Source of the DNA: Armatimonadota bacterium
Lineage (GTDB): Bacteria > Armatimonadota > Zipacnadia > Zipacnadales > JABUFB01
Assembly (NCBI GenBank): GCA_013314775.1
Contig: JABUFB010000017.1
Span: 62,001 to 126,000, forward strand
Length of the DNA: 64,000 bases
Reading direction: 5' to 3'
A model generated the notes under the pieces. That model was not told where the DNA came from and ran no database searches. It worked only from the letters and a program-made list of their open reading frames with translations. Made by a program: the position numbers and the translations under genes. Each line of letters opens with the position of its first letter. Position 1 is the first letter of the stretch. This document shows positions 51,113-60,500 of the stretch, one piece after another.

Positions 51113-52235
51113 CATTGCATTGTCTATGGACAAGCGGCAGCAAGTGCCAATGCGCGATTTGGATGGGCAGCGTACGTACGTAGGGCCGCCGCGATGTTGC
51201 TCGCCCCGGCGCAGCGCAGCACGCCGATCACCAAGTTGCGCAGGGCTGACATCACGTGGGGTGCCGCACCGCTGCGCACCTGACAGCGGTCTTCGTCGAA
51301 GGTCACATCGCGCACCCAGTGTAGCCGGTTCTCGATCCCCCAGTGTCCCCGCGACAACTCCAGCAAGCGGCCCGGATCGGCCTGCTCGGGCGGCAGGCTG
51401 GTGATGAGATAGTGGGTCTCTTGCGTGGCCTGGTCACCCTCGGCACGCCAACTGGTCAGTTGCGCAACCTGAGCCAGGTGAGGCCACTGTGCCCATTCGT
51501 TGAGCATCGTCGACGCCACCAATTGCCGAACTTCTACTCGCCCGCCATGCTTGCTCACGCGGCGCACCGGCGCGGATGTCTCCACGCCCGAAGAAAACAA
51601 CACAGCAATCCCCTCATACAGCGTCGGTTGGTTCGCCTTCACTCGCAACAGGTAGTGCCCCTTTTTTCACCACTTGCCGACACAGGCTCCGTTGCGCCAA
51701 TAGCGCGTCTCCGGTCACCACGTGCCCCTGCAGGTCCAAACGCGCCAGTACGGCCTTGACCGCCGCCAACTCCTGTCCCTTGCCGGGCGCCGCCTCCTGG
51801 GTCAGCACGATCCCGCTGCAATGGCTGAACGCCGCCACCAGATGCACTCCGGGCACCTGATCCCCATGAATGCCACGAAGCGTCTTGCCATCGAGGGCAA
51901 TCGCTTCGCCCTCCTTCAAGCCCCGCGCGCACAGCCACTCGCCCAGCACCTGCTCAAACGCTCCCACATCCAGATGACGGAAGATGCGATGCAGCGTCGC
52001 CGAGTCCGGGGTCGTCAGCCGCTGGATCCCCAATGCATCGCACACCAGTTCGCAGCGAAGAACCTTGGTGCGCAGGCCAGCGAAGGACGTTGGCGGGATC
52101 TCACGGCCCAATTTGCAGAAAACAGTTGACGTAACTCCTCGCCCCCTGGTCCGGTTTCCCAGCCTGGTGTGCTGGCTGCTTTGCATGGGAGTAACGGCAC
52201 ACCCGGGGAGTCTGTCTGTGCATAGAGAGATTGTC
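51113..52235 (-). mobile_element. Decayed ISAs1-family insertion sequence
   Basis: A transposase of ISAs1 type is split over two frames. The upstream part has LTTPDSATLHRIFRHLDVG, IALDGKTLRGI, TGDALLAQRSLCRQVVKKG. The downstream part, from about 51640 to 51124, has VKANQPTLYEGIAVLF, SRGHWGIENRLHWVRDVTFD and SALRNLVIGVLRCAGA. The break is at a run of six A and four G (minus strand) near 51652-51661 and needs a +1 shift. The usual N-terminal region is not recognisable in any frame above ~52100. Imperfect terminal repeats TCTATGGACA (51123-51132) and TGTGCATAGA (52217-52226) suggest boundaries giving a ~1.1-kb element, the normal size, but these ends are tentative. It abuts the 5' end of the CARF gene. 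From 52236 to 52453 nothing is seen. Confidence 0.82.
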
Positions 52236-52453
52236 CGGGCTGCCGGCGGGATGTCAACATCGGCTCTATCAATTTGGGCAGTGCTGGCAGGAGGAGAAGG
52301 CTCGGCCGTCCTGAGGCGCATCACTGCGCACTGGCGGTCAATGATCTTGCTCGGGCACGCGGCAAGCCCTCCAGCGGCCGGCCGGGGCACCTAGTCCGGT
52401 CTTCAGGCAGCGCGGCACACGTGAGCAGGTCTTCACAGCCGCACTGGTCCAGA

Positions 52454-54328
52454 TCATCCCCCTGTCTGGCGTCTGCCGAACCACTTTTCGTTTCCGTCCG
52501 GATGTTTCAAAAGCAACCCCCTCCACCCATCCTGCTTGACGAAAGCCGCCGATACGCCCGCCGCCCCGCGGAGAGCAGAGAGTTCGTGTTCGCCCAACTG
52601 GCGCGCCGTGTCCGGCTCCAGATCGTAGTCCTGGAAAGCTCGCGCGATCTCGAGCCACGCGGGGTCCGACTCGGCACCCGGCACCAGAAAGCCCCAGCGT
52701 TCCCAGCCGTCCAGCGCGGCCTCTTCGCTGAGCTGGTACATGCCATACCACGAGCACACTTTCACGAACCGGCGGAACAGGTAGCCGCTCAGCGGGTGCC
52801 CAAGTTGCATTGATGTGAGCGCGAAGGCCGCGTGCCGTGCGTTCATCGGGTTGAACTGTTCTGTCTGGATCGCGACGTGAGGATACGCTTCGAGGATCTC
52901 CCTCTGCAGCGCCATCACGCCCTGGATCGCGGTCTCACCGTCCACCAGGAAGGCCCCGGTAGGTGTGTGGCTCTCGTCCAGGTAAATAACGTCCGCACCC
53001 GAGTCCACCACGTCGCGCATCTGGGCGATCAAGTGCTCTCGCCAGGGCTTGTGGGCAGTCGAACAGTAGGCGAAGTTCACCTGCCCGTAGGCGTTGCGGA
53101 ACTTCGGTCCCCAGTACAGCGGCTCGCCCAGTTCGCTCCACCCCGTCTGCTTCAGGCCCGGGCGGAACCGCTCAATGAGGTCCTTGAAGCGCACGTCTAT
53201 GCCGGTGGTGTTGAAATGCACTGAGACGTGGAACCCCAACTCGCGGGCGCGGCGGATGAACTTACGCGCTTCCTCGGTGGGTGTATAATCGGGATATCCC
53301 ATGTCGAATCCGAACTCAGGAATCGGCCGGTACTCCGAGATCTTCCCCAGGAGGGTCTTGCGCGGGTCGAGCTGCGTCGCGATGCGCTCGAGCTTGGCGA
53401 TCCCCTCGCCTTGCACCCACTCGCGCGGGTCCACATACGTCTGGGCGCGGATGTCGCGCACCCACGACGGCTGCTTGCGCTCCAGCGGCACCATCCCAAG
53501 CCCGCTTTCCATCCAGTCGACGTAGGGATCCACTGCCGCCTGCCAGCGCCCGGAGTAGGCCCGTATGCGGATCTCGAACATCGTCGGTGCGCGCGTGGGT
53601 CGGGGGAAACCGCGGATGAAAGTGAGATCCGCGGTGTCGCCGCGCCCACGTGCGATCAGGTTGGCCGGACCGACCTCGAGGCACCGGCCCTCGATGAAGA
53701 AGCCTCCGCCCGGACCCTCAAAGAGGGCCGTCAGCGGCTGCACGTACTCGGGGAAGTACTCATCGTGGGTGGGGTCCACAGGGGGCTGTTGCCAGGGCGC
53801 CTGCCGCACCAGACCCACGCCGAAGTTGGTGACCGTCACCAGCTTCATGTCCCGGATATCGCAACCAGACAGGGGAAACCGGAACTGCCCCACGGGATGC
53901 CGGCTGCGCCCGCTGGCGCGGAGAATGATGTCTCCGGAAGGATCAGCAAGCCAGCGCAGCAACCACGCCGAGCCGTCCGGGAACTCGTGTCGGGTGACGA
54001 TCTCGCCGGTGCTCACGCGCTGCTGGGTGCGGGCCTCCGCCAGGTTGAGCGCTGCCGGGCCGAAGAGGGCCACGGCTTCCGGACCCGCATCCGGTTCCCG
54101 GGCAATCAGCATCTGCCCCGTCATCCGGTTCACGATACTCACAGGCAGCCCCCGCTCCAGGACCAATTCGAGCGCGGTCGTGGTCAGGGCCGCAGTACCG
54201 CCTGCCGGTTCCGCGGCGAGCGATATACCGGAAGACTGCCGGGCAGCAGCCGCAAAGCACATGAGCAGGAAGATACGACCGAGCACAGTCACCGACCTCC
54301 GATGCGCGCATGTCGAGGCACAACTCAT
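52454..54328 (-). CDS. Secreted DUF6259-like glycoside-hydrolase-type protein
   Basis: A 624-aa protein. The start is taken at ATG 54328, giving a signal sequence (VTVLGRIFLLMCFAAAAR). The N-terminal ~200 residues form a beta-sandwich (LELVLERGLPVSIVNRMTGQ). The centre is a TIM barrel with DMGYPDYTPTEEARKFIRRA, GFHVSVHFNTTGID, DSGADVIYLDESHTPTGAF and HVAIQTEQFNP, where Asp in YLDE and Glu in QTEQ are candidate catalytic residues. The layout is that of DUF6259/GH36-like proteins encoded near sugar-uptake genes in Armatimonadota and Planctomycetota. The substrate is unknown. The downstream end lies 218 bp from the insertion-sequence remnant. Confidence 0.8.
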   Translation of the reverse strand: MSCASTCAHRRSVTVLGRIFLLMCFAAAARQSSGISLAAEPAGGTAALTTTALELVLERGLPVSIVNRMTGQMLIAREPDAGPEAVALFGPAALNLAEARTQQRVSTGEIVTRHEFPDGSAWLLRWLADPSGDIILRASGRSRHPVGQFRFPLSGCDIRDMKLVTVTNFGVGLVRQAPWQQPPVDPTHDEYFPEYVQPLTALFEGPGGGFFIEGRCLEVGPANLIARGRGDTADLTFIRGFPRPTRAPTMFEIRIRAYSGRWQAAVDPYVDWMESGLGMVPLERKQPSWVRDIRAQTYVDPREWVQGEGIAKLERIATQLDPRKTLLGKISEYRPIPEFGFDMGYPDYTPTEEARKFIRRARELGFHVSVHFNTTGIDVRFKDLIERFRPGLKQTGWSELGEPLYWGPKFRNAYGQVNFAYCSTAHKPWREHLIAQMRDVVDSGADVIYLDESHTPTGAFLVDGETAIQGVMALQREILEAYPHVAIQTEQFNPMNARHAAFALTSMQLGHPLSGYLFRRFVKVCSWYGMYQLSEEAALDGWERWGFLVPGAESDPAWLEIARAFQDYDLEPDTARQLGEHELSALRGAAGVSAAFVKQDGWRGLLLKHPDGNEKWFGRRQTGG

Positions 54329-54481
54329 TGGATTCGCCGGACCGCTCACGCTCACCTTGGCGTAGGAGTCCGTACCGAAGTCTACTGCTGGGGCGTGAAT
54401 CTTGCTGAGAACGCAGGGAGCTACCCTTTGCACGGATAACGGTAGGTTACCACCAAGACCAATCTCCGAGGAGGTAGCTCA

Positions 54482-54757
54482 ATGAGCACAATATCGATCG
54501 CGCTGTTGGATGTCAACGCGTACGAGCGGTCGGAGCGCTTCAATGGAATGGGCCGGAACCGGTACATCAATGGCCTGCCGGCTGTCCGGATTTCGGGGGA
54601 CAGTGCGCGCCCGCGGGCACCCGAGCAGTATGAGGGGTCGCATGACACATCCATTTACCCGCAACAGCGCGTCCGCACTACGGCCATCATCGCCCGCCGT
54701 CGCGCCCCAATACGCAGCCGCAGTAGGTCTGCCGGTACAGCCCCAGGTCCCGACTGA
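54482..54757 (+). CDS. Possible small protein, convergent with queH
   Basis: A 91-aa reading frame with a strong ribosome-binding site (GGAGG at 54470-54474) before ATG 54482. The first ~55 residues (STISIALLDVNAYERSERFN, GMGRNRYINGLPAVRISGD) look protein-like. The last 23 codons run antisense into the 3' end of queH and are Arg-rich, so the original gene may have been shorter or truncated here. No family is recognised. Confidence 0.45.
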   Translation: MSTISIALLDVNAYERSERFNGMGRNRYINGLPAVRISGDSARPRAPEQYEGSHDTSIYPQQRVRTTAIIARRRAPIRSRSRSAGTAPGPD

Positions 54758-55238
54758 GCTCCACGGTGCGCTGGAAGCCGCCCTGCTTCTTGAAGTCTTC
54801 GGCGAGGAAGGGCACTCCGAATGCCTGTGCCAATTCTTCCGCAATCGGGTGAACGCGGCTTGCCGGCTTGTGCGGGCTGACGGTGAGGGTCGTGGCAAAG
54901 CGGTCGAAGCCCAATCGGGCGGCCACCCCAGCGACGGTTTCAAGGCGGCAGCGGAAGCAGACGTCGCAACGCAGGCCACCCTCCGGTTCGCTCTCCAGCC
55001 CGCGCACGCGATCCAGCCACTCATCCGCGCCGCCGAGCATCTCGATCATGGGCACGGTCATTTCGCGAGCCACAATCCGTGCGCTGTCCAGCCTTCGGTC
55101 ATGCTCTTCCCGTGGCTGAATGTTGGGGTTGTACCATAAAGCGGTAACCCGAAAACGCGGCACCAGGCGCTCCAGCACCGAGGTGGCGCAGGGGCCGCAG
55201 CAGACATGGAGCAGGAGGGAGGGTTTGCGATCCGCCAC
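54687..55238 (-). CDS. queH: Epoxyqueuosine reductase QueH
   Basis: A 183-aa protein of the QueH (former DUF208) family. It carries all cysteine motifs: LLHVCCGPCATSVLERL near the N-terminus, RCDVCFRCRLE in the middle (cluster ligands), and a C-terminal YRQTYCGCVLG. YNPNIQPREEHDRR and TTLTVSPHKPASRVHPIA are further conserved segments. QueH reduces epoxyqueuosine to queuosine in tRNA, the last step of queuosine synthesis, replacing cobalamin-dependent QueG. It starts 10 bp after the phosphatase gene on the same strand. No other queuosine genes are nearby. Confidence 0.95.
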   Translation of the reverse strand: MADRKPSLLLHVCCGPCATSVLERLVPRFRVTALWYNPNIQPREEHDRRLDSARIVAREMTVPMIEMLGGADEWLDRVRGLESEPEGGLRCDVCFRCRLETVAGVAARLGFDRFATTLTVSPHKPASRVHPIAEELAQAFGVPFLAEDFKKQGGFQRTVELSRDLGLYRQTYCGCVLGRDGGR

Positions 55239-55248
55239 GCGCCACCTC

Positions 55249-55695
55249 TTAGAAGTCGAATGCGGCGACCTGTGTCAGGCGCTCGAAGTCCTGGACGACG
55301 GCGATTTGCCCGGGGTTCGGATCCACAATCGGTCGGCGGCTGCGCACGAAGTTGATGGCCTCGCGGGAAGACATACCCTGGGTGATGAGGTAGCAGGCGA
55401 CGGTCATCGGCGCGCGGCCGATCCCATGTTTGCAGTGGACCACGATGCCCTTGCCCAGGGAGACCGCAGTGTGGATAAAGCGGGCAGCGATCACCAGCTG
55501 GTCGGTGGAAGGCATATACCAGTCATCTGCGGGAAGCCACAGCTCGCCCTCGGGCATGAGGTCGCCGAAGTCATCCCGGGTTTCGGCCTGCAGGCTGAGG
55601 TCCAGGCGCACGCCCTCCCGGTACAGGCGTCGCCAGTCGGCAGGAGACAGAGCCCCGCCGCACCAGATATGTTCGTTGATACGGGAATGTTCCAT
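55249..55695 (-). CDS. Dual-specificity-phosphatase-like protein
   Basis: A 148-aa protein with a single Cys-based phosphatase domain. The P-loop is HCKHGIGRAP, giving catalytic Cys88 and Arg94 of the C-x5-R motif. A general acid is likely in PADDWYMPST (Asp57/58). The start INEHIWCGGALSPADW is typical of small bacterial DSPs. It removes phosphate from protein or small-molecule substrates that cannot be specified. It is 10 bp upstream of queH and likely cotranscribed with it. Confidence 0.9.
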   Translation of the reverse strand: MEHSRINEHIWCGGALSPADWRRLYREGVRLDLSLQAETRDDFGDLMPEGELWLPADDWYMPSTDQLVIAARFIHTAVSLGKGIVVHCKHGIGRAPMTVACYLITQGMSSREAINFVRSRRPIVDPNPGQIAVVQDFERLTQVAAFDF

Positions 55696-55772
55696 GAGGT
55701 CGATACCTTGTAACCGAAGCCCGGGACAGTGCCGGGCGGGCTAAGTGTCCGAGTCAGTGCAGTCAAGCAGGT

Positions 55773-56843
55773 TCAGAGAACCCGCCCAGCCTCGTCGATG
55801 CGCTCCACGGAATCGCGGCCCTCATAGGCAGCGGCGCGGATCCAGGTGGAAATCGTCTGGCCGGGCTTCAGCACCAGTTGTGTGCCGGCTTCGATTGCGT
55901 TGGTCAGGATCGCCGGGATACTGCTGAACGGCTCTACGGCCATGACGTAACAGCGCCCCCAGAAAGGCCACCCCATCTCGCCGCCGAGATTCTGCCAGCA
56001 CCACAGGTGCCGGAAGACCGATGTGTCGAAACTCAGGCCGATGCCCACCAGCCTGTTGCGGTTGGTGATCGCGTACCAACCCTCCTCGAGGTCAGTGAGA
56101 TAGGTCATCTCGCTAACCCGCTCTGTGGCAGGTCGCATGCGACTGATATCCCAGGTGCCACCGTCTTTCGCGGGTCCCTCGGGCCATTCGAACTCCTGCC
56201 CCGGGACAAAATGGGAGGCCTCGCCCGAGTTCTTGTCCACCACCACCCGGCGCGCGCCGGTCTCGAGGATGCAGGAGGCGTCCAGGAACGGCGGCCCAAA
56301 GGCCGGATGATGACCCCACATGAGATCGAGGGTCTCGGCGCCCTCATTGGTCAGTTCCTCATCGATCTCAAGCACGGGGGTTTCGGTACGGATGGTCATG
56401 CGGCGCACAAGAAGGTAGGGCGAGCGCGGAGTGCGGCACCAGAGTTGGACACTCACGATGTCTGGGGTGTCTTCAAGGATTTCATAGCGCCACGGGATGC
56501 CCCAGACTTCTCCGTGCAGGCCCATTTCGACGCCCTTGTAAGTGCAGACGCGGCCACCATTGGGCATGCATTCCTGCCAGCCGCCCTCGTAGAAGTCGGC
56601 GAAGGGCCCAACTGACGCCGGGCGCATATCGAAGTTGTTGGCATGCGGGCGGACACCCTTTGGACTGCGCCACATGAAGTCCACGTCGAGGGGTTTGTAG
56701 ATGAACTCGTAAACATCCGCGCCCTTGTCAAGAAGCACGGTGACCTTGATGAACTCGTTCTCGAGGGTCAGGATGCGCAGGCCGCGGTATGTCAGTTCGT
56801 GATTGATGCGGCAGCCGAAATTGCGTTCGTGAATGTAGAACAT
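55773..56843 (-). CDS. DUF4432 aldose-epimerase-like protein
   Basis: A 356-aa protein starting at ATG 56843 after GGAGGG. It has the galactose-mutarotase-like beta-supersandwich with GLRILTLENEFIKVTVLLDK near the N-terminus, GGWQECMPNGG, GLHGEVWGIPW, MWGHHPAFGPPFLD with the catalytic-type His pair, and WCWQNLGGEMGWPFW. DUF4432 proteins are thought to bind or epimerise sugars in catabolic operons. No signal peptide is seen, so it is cytoplasmic. It lies on the same strand as azoR upstream and the phosphatase downstream, with modest gaps. Confidence 0.88.
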   Translation of the reverse strand: MFYIHERNFGCRINHELTYRGLRILTLENEFIKVTVLLDKGADVYEFIYKPLDVDFMWRSPKGVRPHANNFDMRPASVGPFADFYEGGWQECMPNGGRVCTYKGVEMGLHGEVWGIPWRYEILEDTPDIVSVQLWCRTPRSPYLLVRRMTIRTETPVLEIDEELTNEGAETLDLMWGHHPAFGPPFLDASCILETGARRVVVDKNSGEASHFVPGQEFEWPEGPAKDGGTWDISRMRPATERVSEMTYLTDLEEGWYAITNRNRLVGIGLSFDTSVFRHLWCWQNLGGEMGWPFWGRCYVMAVEPFSSIPAILTNAIEAGTQLVLKPGQTISTWIRAAAYEGRDSVERIDEAGRVL

Positions 56844-56943
56844 GGCGATCCCTCCAGGGCGCGCATGGTGTACCGAGCTGCCCAATGCGCTGATTCAGAG
56901 ACAGTGGCCTGCAATGAGCTGCCCAAACAGCGCCCGTCGGCCG

Positions 56944-57564
56944 CTACCACGATGTGAGGATGTGCTCCAGTCTCGCCTCCGCCGCGGCCAGCGATGCCTC
57001 GTGCAGTTGGCCGCCGATGTTGGTGGCCTCGCAGCGGATCAATTCCACGTCGCCGATGCCCATGAAGCCGAACATGAGCCGGAGCCAGGGAGTCTGCAGG
57101 TCGGCCTCCTGGTTCGGACTGCCCTCTCCGTAGTACCCGCCGCGGACGCTGATGATAATGACCTTCCTGCCCCCGGCAAGGCCGACCGCGCCCTCTTCGG
57201 TAAACTTGAAGGTGCGACCGGCGCGAGTGACGTGGTCGAACCAATTCTTGAGGGTCGGAGGCACGTGGAAGTTGTACATGGGCGTGGCGATGAGGATCCG
57301 GTCTGATGCCAGAAACTCGTCCACAACGAGGTCGGAAAGGGCGAGTCCGGCTTTCATCTCCGGCGTTCTGACCTCTTCCGGAAGGAACATGCCGGAGACC
57401 GCGGCCTCGCTGAGCATGGGCAGCGGGTCGGCGGCAAGATCTCTGTAGACCAGGGTTGCATCCGGGTGCAACATCTGCCAGCGGTCCACGAACTTCCGGC
57501 TGAGCCTGCGCGAGTAAGACTCCTCCCTGCGAATGCTGCAGTCGATGTGCAGAAGCTGGGACAT
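56944..57564 (-). CDS. azoR: FMN-dependent NADH:quinone/azo reductase AzoR
   Basis: A 206-aa flavodoxin-fold protein. ATG 57564 has GGAGGG upstream. The FMN phosphate site is IDCSIRREESYSRRLS, and the flavin loop is TPMYNFHVPPTLKNWFDHVT with the conserved MYNF. GLAGGRKVIIISVRGGYYG is the third loop. The enzyme reduces quinones and azo compounds in two-electron steps with NADH as donor and protects against thiol and quinone stress. It is encoded 23 bp downstream of the large secreted GH42-like gene on the same strand, which has no clear functional link. Confidence 0.93.
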   Translation of the reverse strand: MSQLLHIDCSIRREESYSRRLSRKFVDRWQMLHPDATLVYRDLAADPLPMLSEAAVSGMFLPEEVRTPEMKAGLALSDLVVDEFLASDRILIATPMYNFHVPPTLKNWFDHVTRAGRTFKFTEEGAVGLAGGRKVIIISVRGGYYGEGSPNQEADLQTPWLRLMFGFMGIGDVELIRCEATNIGGQLHEASLAAAEARLEHILTSW

Positions 57565-57587
57565 GTGAGAAGAGTTCCCTCCTGTTG

Positions 57588-60500
57588 TCAGGGCGCCACT
57601 GTGAGTTGCCGCTCGGATTTCACGCCGGTTGCCGCGTCGGTGAAGACGAGCCGCCAGATGCCATCAGGGTCATTCAATGCGAAGGGAACGGCGACGGTTC
57701 CCGCGCCGGCCGGACAGTCGATGTTCCGGCTGTACTGCCGGTGCTCGCGGTCCGCCCCCGGCGCGAACACCGACAGGTGCACCACATGGAAGCCGGGCTC
57801 GCGCCCGTCGATGGAAACACGGACACCAAGTTCCACCGTTTGCCCCGGCGCGATCGATGAAGCAGAGTCCGGATTGCGGACGAAGTCTTCAGGGCCATCT
57901 GCCGGGCCGGCGACTTGCGTGATTTCCACGGAAAGTCCGGTGACGCGGTAGGGCAGAAGCGCGAAAAGCCGAGGCGTGCCGCGGGAGACTGTGGTCTCCC
58001 AGGTGTTTGTGGGCTCATGGCTTACGGGTTCCCCGGCGCGCACGTCGTAGATGTAGGCAGAATCGGGCATCTCTACCCGGACGGCCTGTTCGGGCAGACC
58101 GCGCATGAGAATGTCCTGCTGGAGAGCGAGGTAGCGCAGGTCACCGTCGGCGAAGGTGACCGGCTGTATGCAGCGCACCGGTCCCGCCGGGGAGCTGATC
58201 CGGGCTGCCGGCCCCAGCCCTTCAGCGCCCAGGAACCTGCGGAGCATCTCGGCGAAGACCCACTCCCTGGCATCCGCGCGCAGCCTGTTGTATGTGTGGA
58301 AGGGGAAGTTGAGCCACATGGTCTGGCCGGCGCCGAAGGCGTTGGCGATGAATGCCGGAGCGCCCTGTTCGTTGGCCACCGTTTCGCCGACAGTGGCCCG
58401 CACGCTCTCCAGCAAGGGCAGTTCCATCTCCACTGGGCCTGTGCTGGCTTTCACGGTGGTCGGCTTTGCGGACAGGGCTTCCGGTCCGGCGGGGGTATTG
58501 ATCCCGAAAACCTCGTCCAGCGGCCGAGTACCCCGCATCGCGCCGTCTCCTGTGAGCAGCCCGGCGCGACCATCCGCGAGAAGCATCCCGCCGGCCAGCA
58601 CGAACTGCCGAATGCGAGCCACCGCGGCATCCGACAGGCACATTGCCTGGGGAAGAACGAACAGCCGGCAGTCCTTCAGAGCGTCCGGGTTGGCTTCCAG
58701 CTCTGCCGCCGCGAGGAACCGGTACGGGTACCCCGCGTCCTTGAGAGCGCGGGAGATCGCCGACAGGTTGTTTTCGAACTCGTGGCCGCCGTCCCAGACA
58801 GAACCGCCGCGCAGTCGTGCGGCGAGCACCTGGGCATACAGATCGGCTTGGTTGTACAGGACGAGGACATGGGAGTCCTCGCGGGTGGCGTGGAGGAGGA
58901 GCCTGCCGGGCCCGGACTTGATCTCCCGTGCCGCGTCAAAATACCACTTCCCCGCGTTGGATACAGTCATGTCGGGGTTGAAGGGGATGTAATCGCAGCC
59001 CCAGGATGTCCACCACCAGCATGAGTTGTGGCCGCGGAAGAGATTGTGCCAGCCGATGGCGGTGAAGCCGTCCTCGCGGTCTGCCACCGCGTTTCCCCAC
59101 TCGCCGGTGAGCGCCCCGGGCTCCTTGAAGGACCTGGCCAGTTCTCCCTGCAGGTACCCGCTGGTGTAACACTGGTTCAGCTCCAGATCGCGGGTCAGTT
59201 TGTAGAAGTCGTACCCCGCCCCCCAGTGGTAGCCGAGAAAACCGTCCCAGCCCACCTTGGCGCCGGGGTCTTCGGCCCGGATGAACCCCGCCATGTGCTG
59301 ATGCAGGCCTGCGAAAGCGCTGTCCATGAAGGCCCTGAAGTCGAACCACGGTGCACAATTCTCGGGCTGCTGTAGGGCCTCGTCCAGCAGCATGGGCTTC
59401 GTAATTGCGTCGAAGTCGGCGTGATCCGTGGCCCAGACTGCATTGAGCGCCTCAATGGTCTCGTACTTGTCTCGCAGCCACTCGCGGAAGGCCTTCATAC
59501 TTGCCGGGGACACTTCTACCTCGTAATGACCGTGGGACATGTAGTTCTCATCGCCGAGAGTGTACGCAGGCGGCTGGTACGGCGCTGCCTGGCGTGAGGC
59601 GATCTGCATCGACTGGCGCTCGCGCTCGATCCACTCCTCCGAGAACAGGCTAGGCACGAGGGTGTTGTCCGGCCGATCCTCGCAGGCAATGCGGGTCACG
59701 TACGGCACGAGACGCTGGCCGGACATGGAAGCGAGCGCGTACTCGCGCGCCGCGCTCGCGTCGGTGTAGCCTCGCATGTGGCACAGGTCCATCATATCGG
59801 TGCCCATCTCGTAGCACAGGCGGTTTTCGACCCGCACCGGCAGGTCTCCGCCGGGGTACGACCACATGAGATAGGTAAAGTCGCCGTACGGATAGGGCAC
59901 CGGCATGGTGAATATGCGGCGCGCAACAGCCTGGGGACTGTCGCCGTCATATACAGAGCATTCGAGCTCGTGGGCGACGACCACTGGCCGCGGCATGTTC
60001 AGCTGCACGGTGCTGACCCCGTCACCGGCGATCCTGCCCGAGCTCTGCGCCACGAGCCTGCCCACGCAGTCGCGGGCCTCCCAGAAGACGGTCTTGCCGG
60101 CGGCTCGCTCGGCGGGGGCAACGCGGACTTCGCAGGTCATCACGCCACCATCGGGCAGGTCGATGAGCGGCGGTGCAGTCTCGTGGAAGCTCTTCGCGGG
60201 CGACAGGGAGACGGATTCGATGTTGATGACAGGGGCCACGTCCACCAGCTGCGAGGCGAAGGCAAGACACTCATTGCCCTCATCGCGCAGGAGCAGGTCG
60301 ACATAGTACCGCCGACTTGCTGGAAGCGGGGGCAGGGCGATGCGACTTGTGGCGCGGTCCAGCAGGTCGCCCCTCTCAGCGACGAGCGTGCCGTGGTCGT
60401 CCTGGATGCGCACCAGGGCCGACGCGAATGCGTCGGGGGCCTGCACCGCAAGATGGGACGGCTTACCCGCAGGGATGGGGGCCTCGGGCGCGGCGATCCG

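Noticed and set aside
51640-51670. Programmed frameshift in the transposase
   Set aside because: The A6G4 run resembles a slippery site, but the required shift is +1 and the N-terminal part of the transposase is also degenerate, so mutation is the simpler explanation.
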